Shown: positions 1-7,629 of the stretch, piece by piece
Numbering within the stretch: position 1 is the stretch's first letter
Layout of the letters: each line of letters opens with the position of its first letter
Source of the DNA: DATBDN01 sp036269895
Lineage (GTDB): Bacteria; Actinomycetota; Thermoleophilia; Solirubrobacterales; Thermoleophilaceae
Assembly (NCBI GenBank): GCA_036269895.1
Contig: DATBDN010000087.1
Coordinates: 1 to 40,188 of the forward strand
Direction: 5' to 3'
DNA: 40,188 nt
Made by a program: the position numbers and the translations under genes
Notes under the pieces: model-generated
Seen by the model: only the letters and a program-made list of their open reading frames with translations
Told to the model about the DNA's origin: nothing
Databases searched by the model: none

Positions 1-726
1 AACCAACCCGACACGCGAAACGCGCTGTCGAACGAGGTTCTGGGCGAGCTGATCGCTGCGTTCGAGGCTGCCCGCGACGACGAGACCGTTCGTTGCGTCG
101 TGCTCACCTCCTCACACGACCGCGTCTTCTCATCTGGCGCAAATCTGACCGGGTTCGCCGGCGACGTGCCGGTCGTGCACAAGCACTTCGCGTCGGACCG
201 GTTCGTGAAGCTGTTCCGCCTGATCGGTGAGCTCGGCAAGCCGTCGATCTGCGCCGCCAGCGGCCACGTCCTCGCCGGCTCGCTCGGCATCGCGCTCGCC
301 TGTGACCTGATCATTGCGAAGGACGGCGCCGAGTTCGGCACGCCCGAGATCAACGTCGGCGCGTTCCCGTTCATGATCATGGCGCTGATCTACCGCAACG
401 TCCCACGCAAGCGCACGAACGAGCTGCTGCTGCTCGGCGAGCGCATCTCCGCCGAGGAGGCGAAGGAGGCCGGGATCGTCAACCGCGTGGCATCGCCAGA
501 CGACTTCCAGGACGCGGTGGACGAGTGGGCGGCCAAGCTGGCTGCAAAGTCACCGGTGATCATGCGGCTCGGCAAGGACGCGATGTTCCGCCAGCAGGAC
601 ATGGCGTTCATGGATGCGCTCGAGTACCTGCACGCACAGCTGTCGCTAGCGCTGTCGACCGAGGACGTCGTCGAGGGAGTGTCAGCCTTCTTCGAAAAGA
701 GGGAGCCACAGTGGAAAGGACGTTGA
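1..726 (+). CDS. Enoyl-CoA hydratase/isomerase family protein (5' truncated by window)
   Basis: The reading frame is open from base 1, so the true start lies upstream of the window. The first visible residues, NQPDTRNALS, match the crotonase N-terminal strand. They are followed by the CoA-binding segment FSSGANLTGF and an oxyanion-hole region with GHVLAGSLGIALACDLIIA. The C-terminus ends in FFEKREPQWKGR, the usual end of this family. Crotonases hydrate or isomerise acyl-CoA substrates in the cytoplasm; the substrate cannot be read from the sequence. The stop codon overlaps the start of the next gene by 16 bases, so this is part of the acyl-CoA operon running to 4600. A second, distinct crotonase lies at 17739-18506. 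The family call is secure; the specific reaction is unknown. Confidence 0.9.
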   Translation, partial: NQPDTRNALSNEVLGELIAAFEAARDDETVRCVVLTSSHDRVFSSGANLTGFAGDVPVVHKHFASDRFVKLFRLIGELGKPSICAASGHVLAGSLGIALACDLIIAKDGAEFGTPEINVGAFPFMIMALIYRNVPRKRTNELLLLGERISAEEAKEAGIVNRVASPDDFQDAVDEWAAKLAAKSPVIMRLGKDAMFRQQDMAFMDALEYLHAQLSLALSTEDVVEGVSAFFEKREPQWKGR

Positions 727-1460
727 CATCGGTCGCCATGTTGTGCCGGATCTCCGAGTTCTATCCCACGGCCGTCCGTGAACTGGCGGACGCGCTGCGG
801 GTGGACGCGCGCTTCATCGGCACACCCGAGGAGCCCAGGCGACAGCACTGGCAAGAGGCGCTGAAGGATGGCCGCGGATGCCTACTCGAGGCTGGAGGTC
901 AGGTCGACGACGCGCTCGCGGCGGACAGCTTCCCGCTGCTGATCTCCGGCGACTGCTCGATTGCGCTGACGACCCTCGCGGCGCTTCACCGTCACCGGCC
1001 GGACGCGCGCGTGCTGTGGCTCGACACGCATGCCGACTTCAACACGCCCGGGACGACGGAGAGCGACTTCCTGGGCGGCATGGCGCTCGCCGGCGCATGC
1101 GGGCTGTGGGACGCAGGACTCGCAGACCCGTATCCCGCGGACCACGTCGTGCTGGCCGGCGTTGGGGATCTCGAGCAGGCGGAGAGGGAGAACGTCGAAA
1201 GGAGCGGCGCGGCCATCGTCGGCGCCGGGCTCGACACGCTCGTAACGGTCCAGAACGCGATCGACGGTGCCCCCGTCTACGTCCACTTCGACAGCGACGT
1301 CCTCGAGTCGATCCGGCCGGACAAGCTCTACGACCTGCTCGAGGCCGTCGCGGACGAGTCGGAGATCGTCGGCGTGCAACTGAACATCGAGCCCGAGTAC
1401 GTCGAGGGGACCGTCGGCGCGCTCGAGCCGCTCCTGAGGGAGGTCCATGTCCACAACTGA
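711..1460 (+). CDS. Arginase/agmatinase (ureohydrolase) family protein
   Basis: This 249-residue protein has the ureohydrolase fold signature. The metal-binding motifs are SGDCS (Cys82), DTHAD (Asp105, His107, Asp109) and HFDSD (Asp194, Asp196). The classical first motif is GGDHS, so the first manganese-binding His is replaced by Cys, as I recall in some poorly characterised family members. I chose GTG 711 because the purine-rich stretch AAAAGAGGGAG precedes it. An ATG at 738 would still leave the fold intact. The gene overlaps the crotonase upstream and the carboxylase downstream (1447-1460), so it is translated as part of that operon. Family members hydrolyse guanidino compounds or formimino amides, but here the substrate is unknown and the Cys substitution could change metal content or activity. 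Confidence 0.82.
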   Translation: MERTLTSVAMLCRISEFYPTAVRELADALRVDARFIGTPEEPRRQHWQEALKDGRGCLLEAGGQVDDALAADSFPLLISGDCSIALTTLAALHRHRPDARVLWLDTHADFNTPGTTESDFLGGMALAGACGLWDAGLADPYPADHVVLAGVGDLEQAERENVERSGAAIVGAGLDTLVTVQNAIDGAPVYVHFDSDVLESIRPDKLYDLLEAVADESEIVGVQLNIEPEYVEGTVGALEPLLREVHVHN

Positions 1461-3021
1461 GCAGCCGACCAGCCTGCTGCGCCCGCTCGTCGAAGACTTG
1501 GCGGAGCGTCGCGAGCGCGCGAAGCTCGGCGGCGGCGAGGAGAAGATCGCGAAGCAGCACGACCAGGGGAAGCTGACTGCGCGCGAGCGCCTCGCCCTTT
1601 TGATCGACGACGGCACCTACTGCGAGTTCGGCCTGCACGCGCAGCCGCACCTCTCGCAGGCCGCCACGGCTGGGCGCGACGCTCCTGCCGACGGCGTGAT
1701 CACGGGCTACGGAAAGGTCGACGGCCGGATGGTCGCCGTCTGCGCATACGACTTCACGGTCATGGCCGGGTCGATGGGCATGACCGGCGAGCTGAAGGTC
1801 TCGCGCCTGCGCGAGCTGGCATTGACCAAGCGGATGCCGATGGTGTGGCTGCTCGACTCCGCCGGCGCTCGCATCCAGGAGGCCGTCGGGTCACTGTTCG
1901 CAGGCTCGGGGCACCTGTTCCGCGAGGAGGTCGTCGCGAGTGGCGTGATCCCCCAGGTGGCCGCGCTGCTCGGCCCGTGCGCGGCGGGCACGGCGTACAT
2001 CCCGGGCCTCGCGGACTTCGTGCCGATGGTCAAGGGCCGCGGGTCGATGGCCCTCGCGGGACCACACCTCGTGCGCGCCGCCGTCGGCGAGAACGTCACC
2101 CAGGAGGAGCTCGGCGGCTCGCGAGTGCACTGCCGCGTGTCGGGCGTTGGCGACATGGAGGTCGAGTCCGACGAGGAGTGCATCCAGGTCATCAAGGAGT
2201 ACTTGTCGTTCTTCCCGTCCCACAACCAGGAGCCGCCGCCGTTCGTCCCGACCGACGATCCGGCCGACCGCATGGACGAAGGGCTCCTTGACGTGCTGCC
2301 GGAGTCCAATCGCAAGCCGTACGACATGTACGACGTCATCCGACGGATCGTCGATGACGGCAAGTACCTTGACCTCAAGCGTCAGTTCGCGAAGACGATC
2401 ATCACGGTGCTGGCGCGCATGGGCGGGCGCCCGGTTGGGATCGTCGCCAACCAGCCGAAGCAGCTGGGCGGCATTCTCGACAACGACTCCGCCGACAAGG
2501 CGGCTCGCTTCGTGAACTTGTGCGACGCGTTCGGGATCCCGCTGGTGTTCCTGCAGGACGTGCCGGGCTTCATGGTCGGCACGAAGGTCGAGGCGGGCGG
2601 GATCATCCGTCATGGCGCGAAGATGCTGCACGCCGTGGCGAACGCGACCGTTCCGAAGGTCACGGTCGTGCTGCGCAAGGCATACGGCGCCGGCTACTAC
2701 GTGATGAACGGGCGCGCGTACGAGCCGGACCTGATCGTCGCGTGGCCGTCAGCCGAGATCAGCGTGATGGGCGCCGAGGGCGCCGTCGAGATCGTGATGC
2801 GCCGTCAGGTCGAAGCGGCCGAGGATCCGGCCGCGATGAAGGCTCAGCTGATCGAGGAGTACCGCAAGATCATCGACGTCTACAGGGCGGCGTCGAACTT
2901 CATGATCGACGATGTGATCGACCCGCGCGAGACGCGGCCGGTCGTGATCAAGGCACTGGAGATGGCGGCGAACAAACGCGTCGACCGCCCCTGGAAGAAG
3001 CAAGGAGTCGTGCCCGTATGA
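1447..3021 (+). CDS. Acyl-CoA carboxylase, carboxyltransferase (beta) subunit
   Basis: This 524-residue protein has the two crotonase-like carboxyltransferase domains of the propionyl/acetyl/methylcrotonyl-CoA carboxylase beta chain. The first half carries GSMGMTGELK and LLDSAGARIQEAVGS. The second carries QDVPGFMVGTKVEAGGIIRHGAK and RKAYGAGYYVM, around the acyl-CoA and biotin sites. Length is normal for the family. The enzyme transfers a carboxyl group from carboxybiotin on an alpha chain to an acyl-CoA, but no biotin carboxylase/carrier gene is visible in this window. It must use an alpha chain encoded elsewhere, perhaps just left of base 1. It overlaps both operon neighbours (14 bases upstream, ATGA with the next gene). 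Substrate specificity is not assigned. Confidence 0.93.
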   Translation: MSTTEQPTSLLRPLVEDLAERRERAKLGGGEEKIAKQHDQGKLTARERLALLIDDGTYCEFGLHAQPHLSQAATAGRDAPADGVITGYGKVDGRMVAVCAYDFTVMAGSMGMTGELKVSRLRELALTKRMPMVWLLDSAGARIQEAVGSLFAGSGHLFREEVVASGVIPQVAALLGPCAAGTAYIPGLADFVPMVKGRGSMALAGPHLVRAAVGENVTQEELGGSRVHCRVSGVGDMEVESDEECIQVIKEYLSFFPSHNQEPPPFVPTDDPADRMDEGLLDVLPESNRKPYDMYDVIRRIVDDGKYLDLKRQFAKTIITVLARMGGRPVGIVANQPKQLGGILDNDSADKAARFVNLCDAFGIPLVFLQDVPGFMVGTKVEAGGIIRHGAKMLHAVANATVPKVTVVLRKAYGAGYYVMNGRAYEPDLIVAWPSAEISVMGAEGAVEIVMRRQVEAAEDPAAMKAQLIEEYRKIIDVYRAASNFMIDDVIDPRETRPVVIKALEMAANKRVDRPWKKQGVVPV

Positions 3022-3896
3022 GCGTCGAGGATCCGGTCGTCATCACCTGCTCGATCTCCGGCTCGCTGGCCAACCGCGACCAGTGCCCGGCGATCCCCTA
3101 TGCGCCCGAGGAATACGCATCCGAGGCGCGGCGGATCGTCGACGAGGGCGGCACGATGATCCACATCCACGCGCGCAAGCCGAACGGGACGCCGTCGTAC
3201 GACGTCGAGGACTTCCGTGCGATTTCAGACGCGATCCGCAGCGAGTGCGGCGACGAGGTGATCATCAACTTCTCGACCGGCGCCATGGGCGTGCCGATCG
3301 AGAAGCGCGTCGAATACCTGCGCGAGTGCCTGCCGGAGGTGGCGGCGCTGAACATGGGCTCGATGAACTATGCGAAGTACTCGAAGCGGCGCCGGGACTT
3401 CGTTTTCAAGGCGGTCTTCGCGAACCCCTTCGACGAGATCATCGAGTTCCTGTCGGTGATGAAGGAACTCGGGATCAAGCCCGAGCACGAGTGCTTCGAC
3501 CTCGGGCACGTGGGGTCGGTCTACCCGCTGATGGACATGGGGGTGCTGGAGCCGCCGTTGCACGTGGACTGCGTGATGGGCGTTGTCGGCGGCGCTCGCC
3601 CGACGGCGCGCAACCTGGCGGCGATGGCGGCCGAGGTGCCCGCCGGCTCGCACTGGGGCGTGATCGGCATCTCGCGCGAGCAGTGGATGCTCGTGGCGGC
3701 GGCGCTCACGCTCGGTGGCTCGATCCGAGTGGGGCTCGAGGACAACTTCTATCTGCCGAACGACGAGATGGCGCGTTCGAACGGGGACCTGATCGCGAAG
3801 GCAAGGCAGATGACCGAGGATGCAGGTCGCAGGCCGGCGACCGTCGACGAGGCCCGGCGTCTGCTTGGCGTCAAGCCCCGTGTCGCCGCAGCGTGA
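3018..3896 (+). CDS. BKACE family (3-keto-5-aminohexanoate cleavage enzyme-like) protein
   Basis: The protein starts at ATG 3018 inside the ATGA junction with the carboxylase and has 292 residues. It is a beta-keto acid cleavage enzyme (BKACE, formerly DUF849). The zinc-binding HIHAR motif gives His49 and His51, and Glu241 in GLEDNFY is the expected third ligand. The conserved STGAMG, GSMNY and GVVGG segments are present. BKACE enzymes are TIM barrels that condense a beta-keto acid with acetyl-CoA, releasing acetoacetate and a CoA ester of the remainder. The best known member acts in lysine fermentation, but most members have other substrates. Together with the carboxylase, crotonase and ureohydrolase relatives, it suggests breakdown of an unidentified beta-keto acid. 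The family is secure; the substrate is open. Confidence 0.9.
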   Translation: MSVEDPVVITCSISGSLANRDQCPAIPYAPEEYASEARRIVDEGGTMIHIHARKPNGTPSYDVEDFRAISDAIRSECGDEVIINFSTGAMGVPIEKRVEYLRECLPEVAALNMGSMNYAKYSKRRRDFVFKAVFANPFDEIIEFLSVMKELGIKPEHECFDLGHVGSVYPLMDMGVLEPPLHVDCVMGVVGGARPTARNLAAMAAEVPAGSHWGVIGISREQWMLVAAALTLGGSIRVGLEDNFYLPNDEMARSNGDLIAKARQMTEDAGRRPATVDEARRLLGVKPRVAAA

Positions 3897-4600
3897 GCTC
3901 GAACGGCGACAACGCGCTGCTGAAGATCTCGGAGCTCGCCGATCGCAGTGACGTGTCTGTCGGCACGATCAAGCACTACCTGCGCGAGGGGTTGCTGCCG
4001 GAGCCCGTGAAGACGTCGCGCAACATGGCGTACTACCCCGAGGAGTTCGTCGACCGGATCCGCTTGATCAAGCAGCTGCAGGAAGAGCGCTTCATGCCGC
4101 TGCGCGTGATCAAGGCGATGCTGGACGCTGAGCCGGAACGCGCGCGGGCACTGATCGAGCTCGAGGACCGCATCCTCGAGCACGCGCTGAAGGGCGAGGA
4201 GGGCACGCGCGTGTCGGCGGCCGAGGTGCGGCGGCGATACGAGATCCCGCGGGAGGTGCTGGATCGGCTCGCCGAGCTCGGCGTGCTCACTCCAGCCTCG
4301 CGTGGCTACTCGGCCTCCGACGTCCGCATCATCGAGGCGATCTGGCGATTCCGCGCCAGCGGCTACAGCGAGAAAATCGGGTTCACCGTCTACGACACGG
4401 TCCGCTACAAGCGCGCACTCGAGGACCTCGTCAAGGAAGAAGTCCGCGTGTTGACGGAGCGCCTGGCCGGCGAGAAGTCGCCGGAAGAGGTCGTCGAGCT
4501 GATCGAGGCGGGCGTCGAGCCGCTGCGCGACCTGATCGCGGCGATGCATACGAAGCTGCTCGTCGCAGAGCTCACCCGGGCACGGGAAGCCCGGCGCTGA
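3893..4600 (+). CDS. MerR family transcriptional regulator
   Basis: The gene starts at GTG 3893 in a GTGA overlap with the BKACE gene and encodes 235 residues. The N-terminal winged helix-turn-helix is clear: LKISELADRSDVSVGTIKHYLREGLLP, followed by the wing and the RIRLIKQLQEERFMPLRVIKAML helices. After about residue 90 there is a second segment (RRRYEIPREVLDRLAELGVL, then GYSASDVRIIEAIWRF) that looks like a duplicated HTH-like half. A helical C-terminus follows with no obvious metal-binding Cys. It is the last gene of the operon and probably senses the pathway substrate or a CoA intermediate. Its 3' end overlaps the oppositely oriented transposase gene by 29 bases. Confidence 0.88.
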   Translation: MSSNGDNALLKISELADRSDVSVGTIKHYLREGLLPEPVKTSRNMAYYPEEFVDRIRLIKQLQEERFMPLRVIKAMLDAEPERARALIELEDRILEHALKGEEGTRVSAAEVRRRYEIPREVLDRLAELGVLTPASRGYSASDVRIIEAIWRFRASGYSEKIGFTVYDTVRYKRALEDLVKEEVRVLTERLAGEKSPEEVVELIEAGVEPLRDLIAAMHTKLLVAELTRAREARR

Positions 4601-5129
4601 CGAGCCGTCTGTAGGACTCCGCGGGATCGGCGCCCGCTGCGTCAAGGCAGGCGAAGAGTCGCTCCACGTCGAGCCATTCGGGCATGGCCCCACCGACGAC
4701 GTCGGAAAAGCTGTTCCACGGCCACGCCTCGGGTGCGTCGCAGAGATCAGCCTCAATGGGGTTCAGCGCGATGTAGCGCACGACCGCTGAAAACTGGATG
4801 TCGTCGCGGACTACCTTCGAGCCATAGCGGCCCTGGAACAGATGACCAGGGACCCCATGCCGGTCGTTGAAGATCCGCGCATAGAGCCCGTGGAGGTCCT
4901 GCATGCCACGAGCGAGGTTCCCCTCGGCAGTCTCGATCAAGAGGTGGACATGGTTCGGCATCAGGCAGTAAGCCAGAAGCCGCCACTTCTTCGCTCGCGC
5001 GATGCCGCCAAGAAGCGCCAGATAGAGCCCGTAATCCCGCTCATCGCGAAAGATTTCCTGACGGCGGTTTCCACGCGCATAAACGTGTTGAAACAGTCCA
5101 GGCGAGTCCTCTCGAAGTGGCCGCGGCAT
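4572..5129 (-). CDS. REP-associated tyrosine transposase (RAYT, Y1/HUH family)
   Basis: The 185-residue protein is a single-domain Y1 HUH nuclease of the RAYT (TnpA-REP, transposase_17) group. The HUH motif is in MPNHVHLLI (His60, His62). The likely nucleophile is Tyr83 in LYARIFN. The family hallmarks GHLFQGRY and VVRYIALNPIEA follow. RAYTs are usually single-copy chromosomal genes that process REP hairpins; they are not ordinary IS elements. Consistent with that, an REP-like nested hairpin lies 42 bases upstream (5171-5219), and no terminal inverted repeats bound the gene. The start codon sits inside an RNA hairpin (5117-5151), which may limit translation. The 3' end overlaps the MerR gene by 29 bases on the other strand. 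The protein appears intact. Confidence 0.9.
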   Translation of the reverse strand: MPRPLREDSPGLFQHVYARGNRRQEIFRDERDYGLYLALLGGIARAKKWRLLAYCLMPNHVHLLIETAEGNLARGMQDLHGLYARIFNDRHGVPGHLFQGRYGSKVVRDDIQFSAVVRYIALNPIEADLCDAPEAWPWNSFSDVVGGAMPEWLDVERLFACLDAAGADPAESYRRLVSAGLPVPG

Positions 5130-5151
5130 ACAACCGAAAGCCGCGGACCAC
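5117..5151 (-). promoter_or_regulatory. Hairpin enclosing the RAYT start codon
   Basis: CCGCGGC at 5121-5127 and GCCGCGG at 5140-5146 are perfect inverted repeats separated by 12 bases. GTGG (5117-5120) pairs with CCAC (5148-5151) after one bulged base, which extends the stem to about 11 pairs. In the transposase mRNA the A and U of the start codon fall in the loop and its G is in the stem. A structure here would restrict ribosome access, a common way to limit transposase output. The pairing is seen directly; the regulatory role is inference. Confidence 0.5.
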
Positions 5152-5170
5152 CAAAATTCACCCCCCAGAT

Positions 5171-5219
5171 CTAAGTCACTTACTGATAGGGGTCAGACCC
5201 TTGAGTGTTAGTGACTTAG
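5171..5219. repeat. REP-like nested inverted repeat beside the RAYT gene
   Basis: The outer arms 5171-5183 and 5207-5219 are complementary at 12 of 13 positions (CTAAGTCACTTAC against GTTAGTGACTTAG). Inside them GGGTC at 5190-5194 and GACCC at 5196-5200 form an inner hairpin extendable by an A-T and a G-T pair. RAYT genes are typically flanked by REP elements of this kind, and GGGTCAGACCC-type cores are common in REP families as I recall them. Other copies in the genome cannot be seen from this window. Confidence 0.6.
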
Positions 5220-5227
5220 ACCTTCTT

Positions 5228-6055
5228 CTACCAGTGCACGTCGTGGCTCTCCATCACGCCATAGCCGTCGTGCAGCTCGAGCCCCGGCCCGAGCGTCCCG
5301 GCAAATAGCCCGAACGGCTGCCGATATTTGCTCCTCAGCAGCAACGCGTTCGTGTCGTCCTCGCGCGCGCACCACTCCGTGAACCGCAGCTCCAACGGGT
5401 TGCCCTGGATCGCCGACAGGTCTGCGGCGAATGCGACCGGCGCCACCTCCGACGCCTCGCCGTCGACCCACACCGTCCGCTCGCTCGCCTCCGGCGCGTC
5501 GTGCACTCCCGTTACGAGGTTCCACGCCAGCGGCCGGCCGTCAACGAGCCGACCGACGCCCGCGGACCAACACCAGACGGTGTGCCGCGCGTGATAGCCC
5601 GCGCTGTCGTCGACAACCCCACGCCCCTCCAGCTGAATCGGGTGGCCCTCCAGCTCGACCAGCCCGCTCATGCGCACGCCGCCCTGCTTGCGCGTCCAGA
5701 TGTACGAGCCGCCATGCGGTGACAGTGTCTCGACGCCGCCGCCCGCCTCCTCAACCCGCAGCCGCACGCGCACGCCGTCACCGTCGATCGCCAGTTCCGG
5801 CCCGCGCATGCGGACGCCGCCCGAGCCGAACAGCGACGTGCTCTCGCGGATCCGCCCATCCGGCGTCGCCAGCGCCCAGAAGCGCTGCCGCAGCGGCCCG
5901 ATGTGCGCGTCGCCCGCGCACAGCATCAACTCCGGCCCGTAGAAGCCGACGTAGCGCCAGCGTTTCAGCGGTCGCCGGTCCCGGAACATCTTCATCGAGG
6001 CCGGCGGCACCGCGACGCCCGCGCAGTGCACGGACGCTCCACGTTGCGGATTCAC
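5228..6055 (-). CDS. DUF2804 domain-containing protein
   Basis: This 275-residue, beta-strand-rich protein resembles the DUF2804 family. The best match is in the C-terminal half: DGRPLAWNLVTG, then ERTVWVDGE, then YRQPFGLFAGTLGPG and a final YGVMESHDVHW. The N-terminal part has LKRWRYVGFYGPELML, which fits the family's RW-Y-P segment. No catalytic motif, signal peptide or membrane segment is visible, and the function of the family is unknown. The first in-frame start is GTG 6055; ATG 5995 is an alternative and nothing upstream decides between them. It is divergent from the nitrilase gene, with a perfect palindrome in the shared 86-base gap. Confidence 0.6.
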   Translation of the reverse strand: MNPQRGASVHCAGVAVPPASMKMFRDRRPLKRWRYVGFYGPELMLCAGDAHIGPLRQRFWALATPDGRIRESTSLFGSGGVRMRGPELAIDGDGVRVRLRVEEAGGGVETLSPHGGSYIWTRKQGGVRMSGLVELEGHPIQLEGRGVVDDSAGYHARHTVWCWSAGVGRLVDGRPLAWNLVTGVHDAPEASERTVWVDGEASEVAPVAFAADLSAIQGNPLELRFTEWCAREDDTNALLLRSKYRQPFGLFAGTLGPGLELHDGYGVMESHDVHW

Positions 6056-6093
6056 GCCGTCATTGAACCGAGGTGTCGACCGGCCCGCCTGTA

Positions 6094-6112
6094 TACGATT
6101 GACTCGTCAATC
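6094..6112. promoter_or_regulatory. Candidate -10 box and 16-bp palindromic operator
   Basis: GATTGACTCGTCAATC at 6097-6112 is a perfect inverted repeat with 7-base arms and a 2-base spacer, the size and symmetry of a TetR-family operator. A TACGAT -10 candidate at 6094-6099 overlaps its left edge, so a bound repressor would cover the promoter of the nitrilase-tetR operon. The site is also in the upstream region of the divergent DUF2804 gene. The obvious candidate ligand is the TetR protein at 6975-7616. The palindrome is seen directly; the pairing with that regulator is inference. Confidence 0.55.
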
Positions 6113-6141
6113 AATCTTCTGCTGGGGAGGGGCGTCCGCGG

Positions 6142-6978
6142 ATGCGCGCTGCAGCCGTTCAGCTCAACTCGAATGAGGACAAGGAGCGGAACCTCGCGTC
6201 CGCCAACGAGCTGACCCGCGCGGCCGCCGCCGACGGCGCGCAGCTCGTCGTCCTGCCCGAGAAGTTCAACGTGCTCGGCACGCACGAGGACTACGTGAAG
6301 GGCGCCGAGACGCTCGACGGCCCGACGATCAGCTGGGCGCGCGAAACAGCCGCCGAGTTCGGGATCGACCTCGTCGCCGGCTCGATCGTCGAGCGCCGCG
6401 ACGGTCACGAGAAGTTCTCGAACACGTGCGTCCACATCTCGCCCGACGGCGACATCCGCGCCGTCTACCGCAAGATCCACATGTTCGACGTCGTCGTCGG
6501 CGACATCGAGTACAAGGAGTCGGCGTCGGAGGAGGCGGGCGAGGAGATCGTCCGCTCGGAGCTCGGCGACGGCGAGCCCGTCGGCCTGACCGTCTGCTAC
6601 GACCTGCGCTTCCCGGAGCTCTTCCGGATCCTCGCGATCAAGGGCGCGACGGTCATCACGCTGCCGGCTGCCTTCACGAAGATCACCGGCGAGGCGCACT
6701 GGGAGATCCTCATCCGTGCTCGCGCGATCGAGAACCAGGTCTTCATGGTCGCCGCCGGGCAAGTGGGCACCCACCCCGAGAACAAGGAGAGCTACGGCAA
6801 CTCGATGATCGTCGACCCCTGGGGCGAGGTGCTTGCCCGCGTGACCGACAACGACCCCGGCTACTGCGTCGCCGAGCTCGACTTCGAGCGTCAGGCGCAG
6901 GTGCGCGAGAAGCTGCCGAGCCTGGCCAACCGCCAAGCAGCCGCGTACGTATGGCCCCAGGAGGCCGCCGTCCGATGA
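6142..6978 (+). CDS. Carbon-nitrogen (nitrilase-superfamily) hydrolase
   Basis: The 278-residue protein has the complete Glu-Lys-Cys catalytic triad of the nitrilase superfamily: Glu40 in VVLPEKFN, Lys111 in VYRKIHMFD, and Cys152 in GLTVCYDLRFPELFR. Length and motif spacing fit the Nit/omega-amidase branch, which hydrolyses small amides such as deaminated glutathione or alpha-keto acid amides; the true substrate is unknown. ATG 6142 is supported by GGGGAGG at 6124-6130, one of the clear Shine-Dalgarno sequences in the window. The gene is followed by tetR with an ATGA overlap, so both share one promoter, probably the one at 6094 with its palindromic operator. Confidence 0.9.
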   Translation: MRAAAVQLNSNEDKERNLASANELTRAAAADGAQLVVLPEKFNVLGTHEDYVKGAETLDGPTISWARETAAEFGIDLVAGSIVERRDGHEKFSNTCVHISPDGDIRAVYRKIHMFDVVVGDIEYKESASEEAGEEIVRSELGDGEPVGLTVCYDLRFPELFRILAIKGATVITLPAAFTKITGEAHWEILIRARAIENQVFMVAAGQVGTHPENKESYGNSMIVDPWGEVLARVTDNDPGYCVAELDFERQAQVREKLPSLANRQAAAYVWPQEAAVR

Positions 6979-7616
6979 CAGCAGCCGGCTCGCGCGCCGC
7001 AGCGGCCGCCGACAAGCGCCGCCAGATCCTCGACGCCGCCATCCGCGTGTTCGCAACGCGCGGCTTCCACGCCTGCCGCGTCTCCGACGTTGCAGACGAA
7101 GCCGGCGTCGCGTACGGCCTCGTCTACCACTACTTCGGGTCGAAGGAAGAGATCCTCAACACGCTCTTCACCGAGCGCTGGCAGATCATGCTCGACGCGA
7201 TCGCGGAGATCGACCGCCAGGCGCTTCCTGCGCGCGAGAAGCTGCACCAGGTCGCCAGCTTCATCATCGACTCGTACCGCCACGAGCCCGACCTGATGAA
7301 GGTGATCATCGTCGAGGTCACCCGCGCCGCCAACTCGTTCGGGCGCGCCCACCTGGCGAAGATCCGCGAGGCGTACGACATGATCGGTCAGATCGTCGAG
7401 ACCGCCCAGCGCGAGGGCGTCTTCAAGCAGGAAATCTCCTCCGACTTCGCCGCCCTCATGTTCTACGGCGCGATCGAGCAGTTGCTCTCGGGCTGGATCT
7501 TCGATGTCATCCCGCAGAGCGAGGAGGATTTCGAGCATGCCAAGTCTCTCGTCGTCGAGGCCATCTGCGGCGGGCTGGAGGCTCCCAGCGCCCAGCCAGC
7601 CGCCATCTCCGGTTAG
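6975..7616 (+). CDS. TetR/AcrR family transcriptional regulator
   Basis: This 213-residue protein has the TetR N-terminal helix-turn-helix: RRQILDAAIRVFATRGFHACRVSDVADEAGVAYGLVYHYFGSKEEIL, residues about 15-60. An all-helical ligand-binding domain follows. The C-terminal part (FAALMFYGAIEQLLSGWIF) resembles fatty-acid-type regulators such as Bacillus FadR, which bind acyl-CoA, but that match is from memory. It starts at ATG 6975 in an ATGA overlap with the nitrilase gene. The palindrome at 6097-6112 upstream of the pair is the likely operator, which would give autoregulation. Several acyl-CoA genes lie in this window, but no direct link to them is shown. Confidence 0.9.
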   Translation: MTAAGSRAAAAADKRRQILDAAIRVFATRGFHACRVSDVADEAGVAYGLVYHYFGSKEEILNTLFTERWQIMLDAIAEIDRQALPAREKLHQVASFIIDSYRHEPDLMKVIIVEVTRAANSFGRAHLAKIREAYDMIGQIVETAQREGVFKQEISSDFAALMFYGAIEQLLSGWIFDVIPQSEEDFEHAKSLVVEAICGGLEAPSAQPAAISG

Positions 7617-7629
7617 AGTGCCCGCGCTG

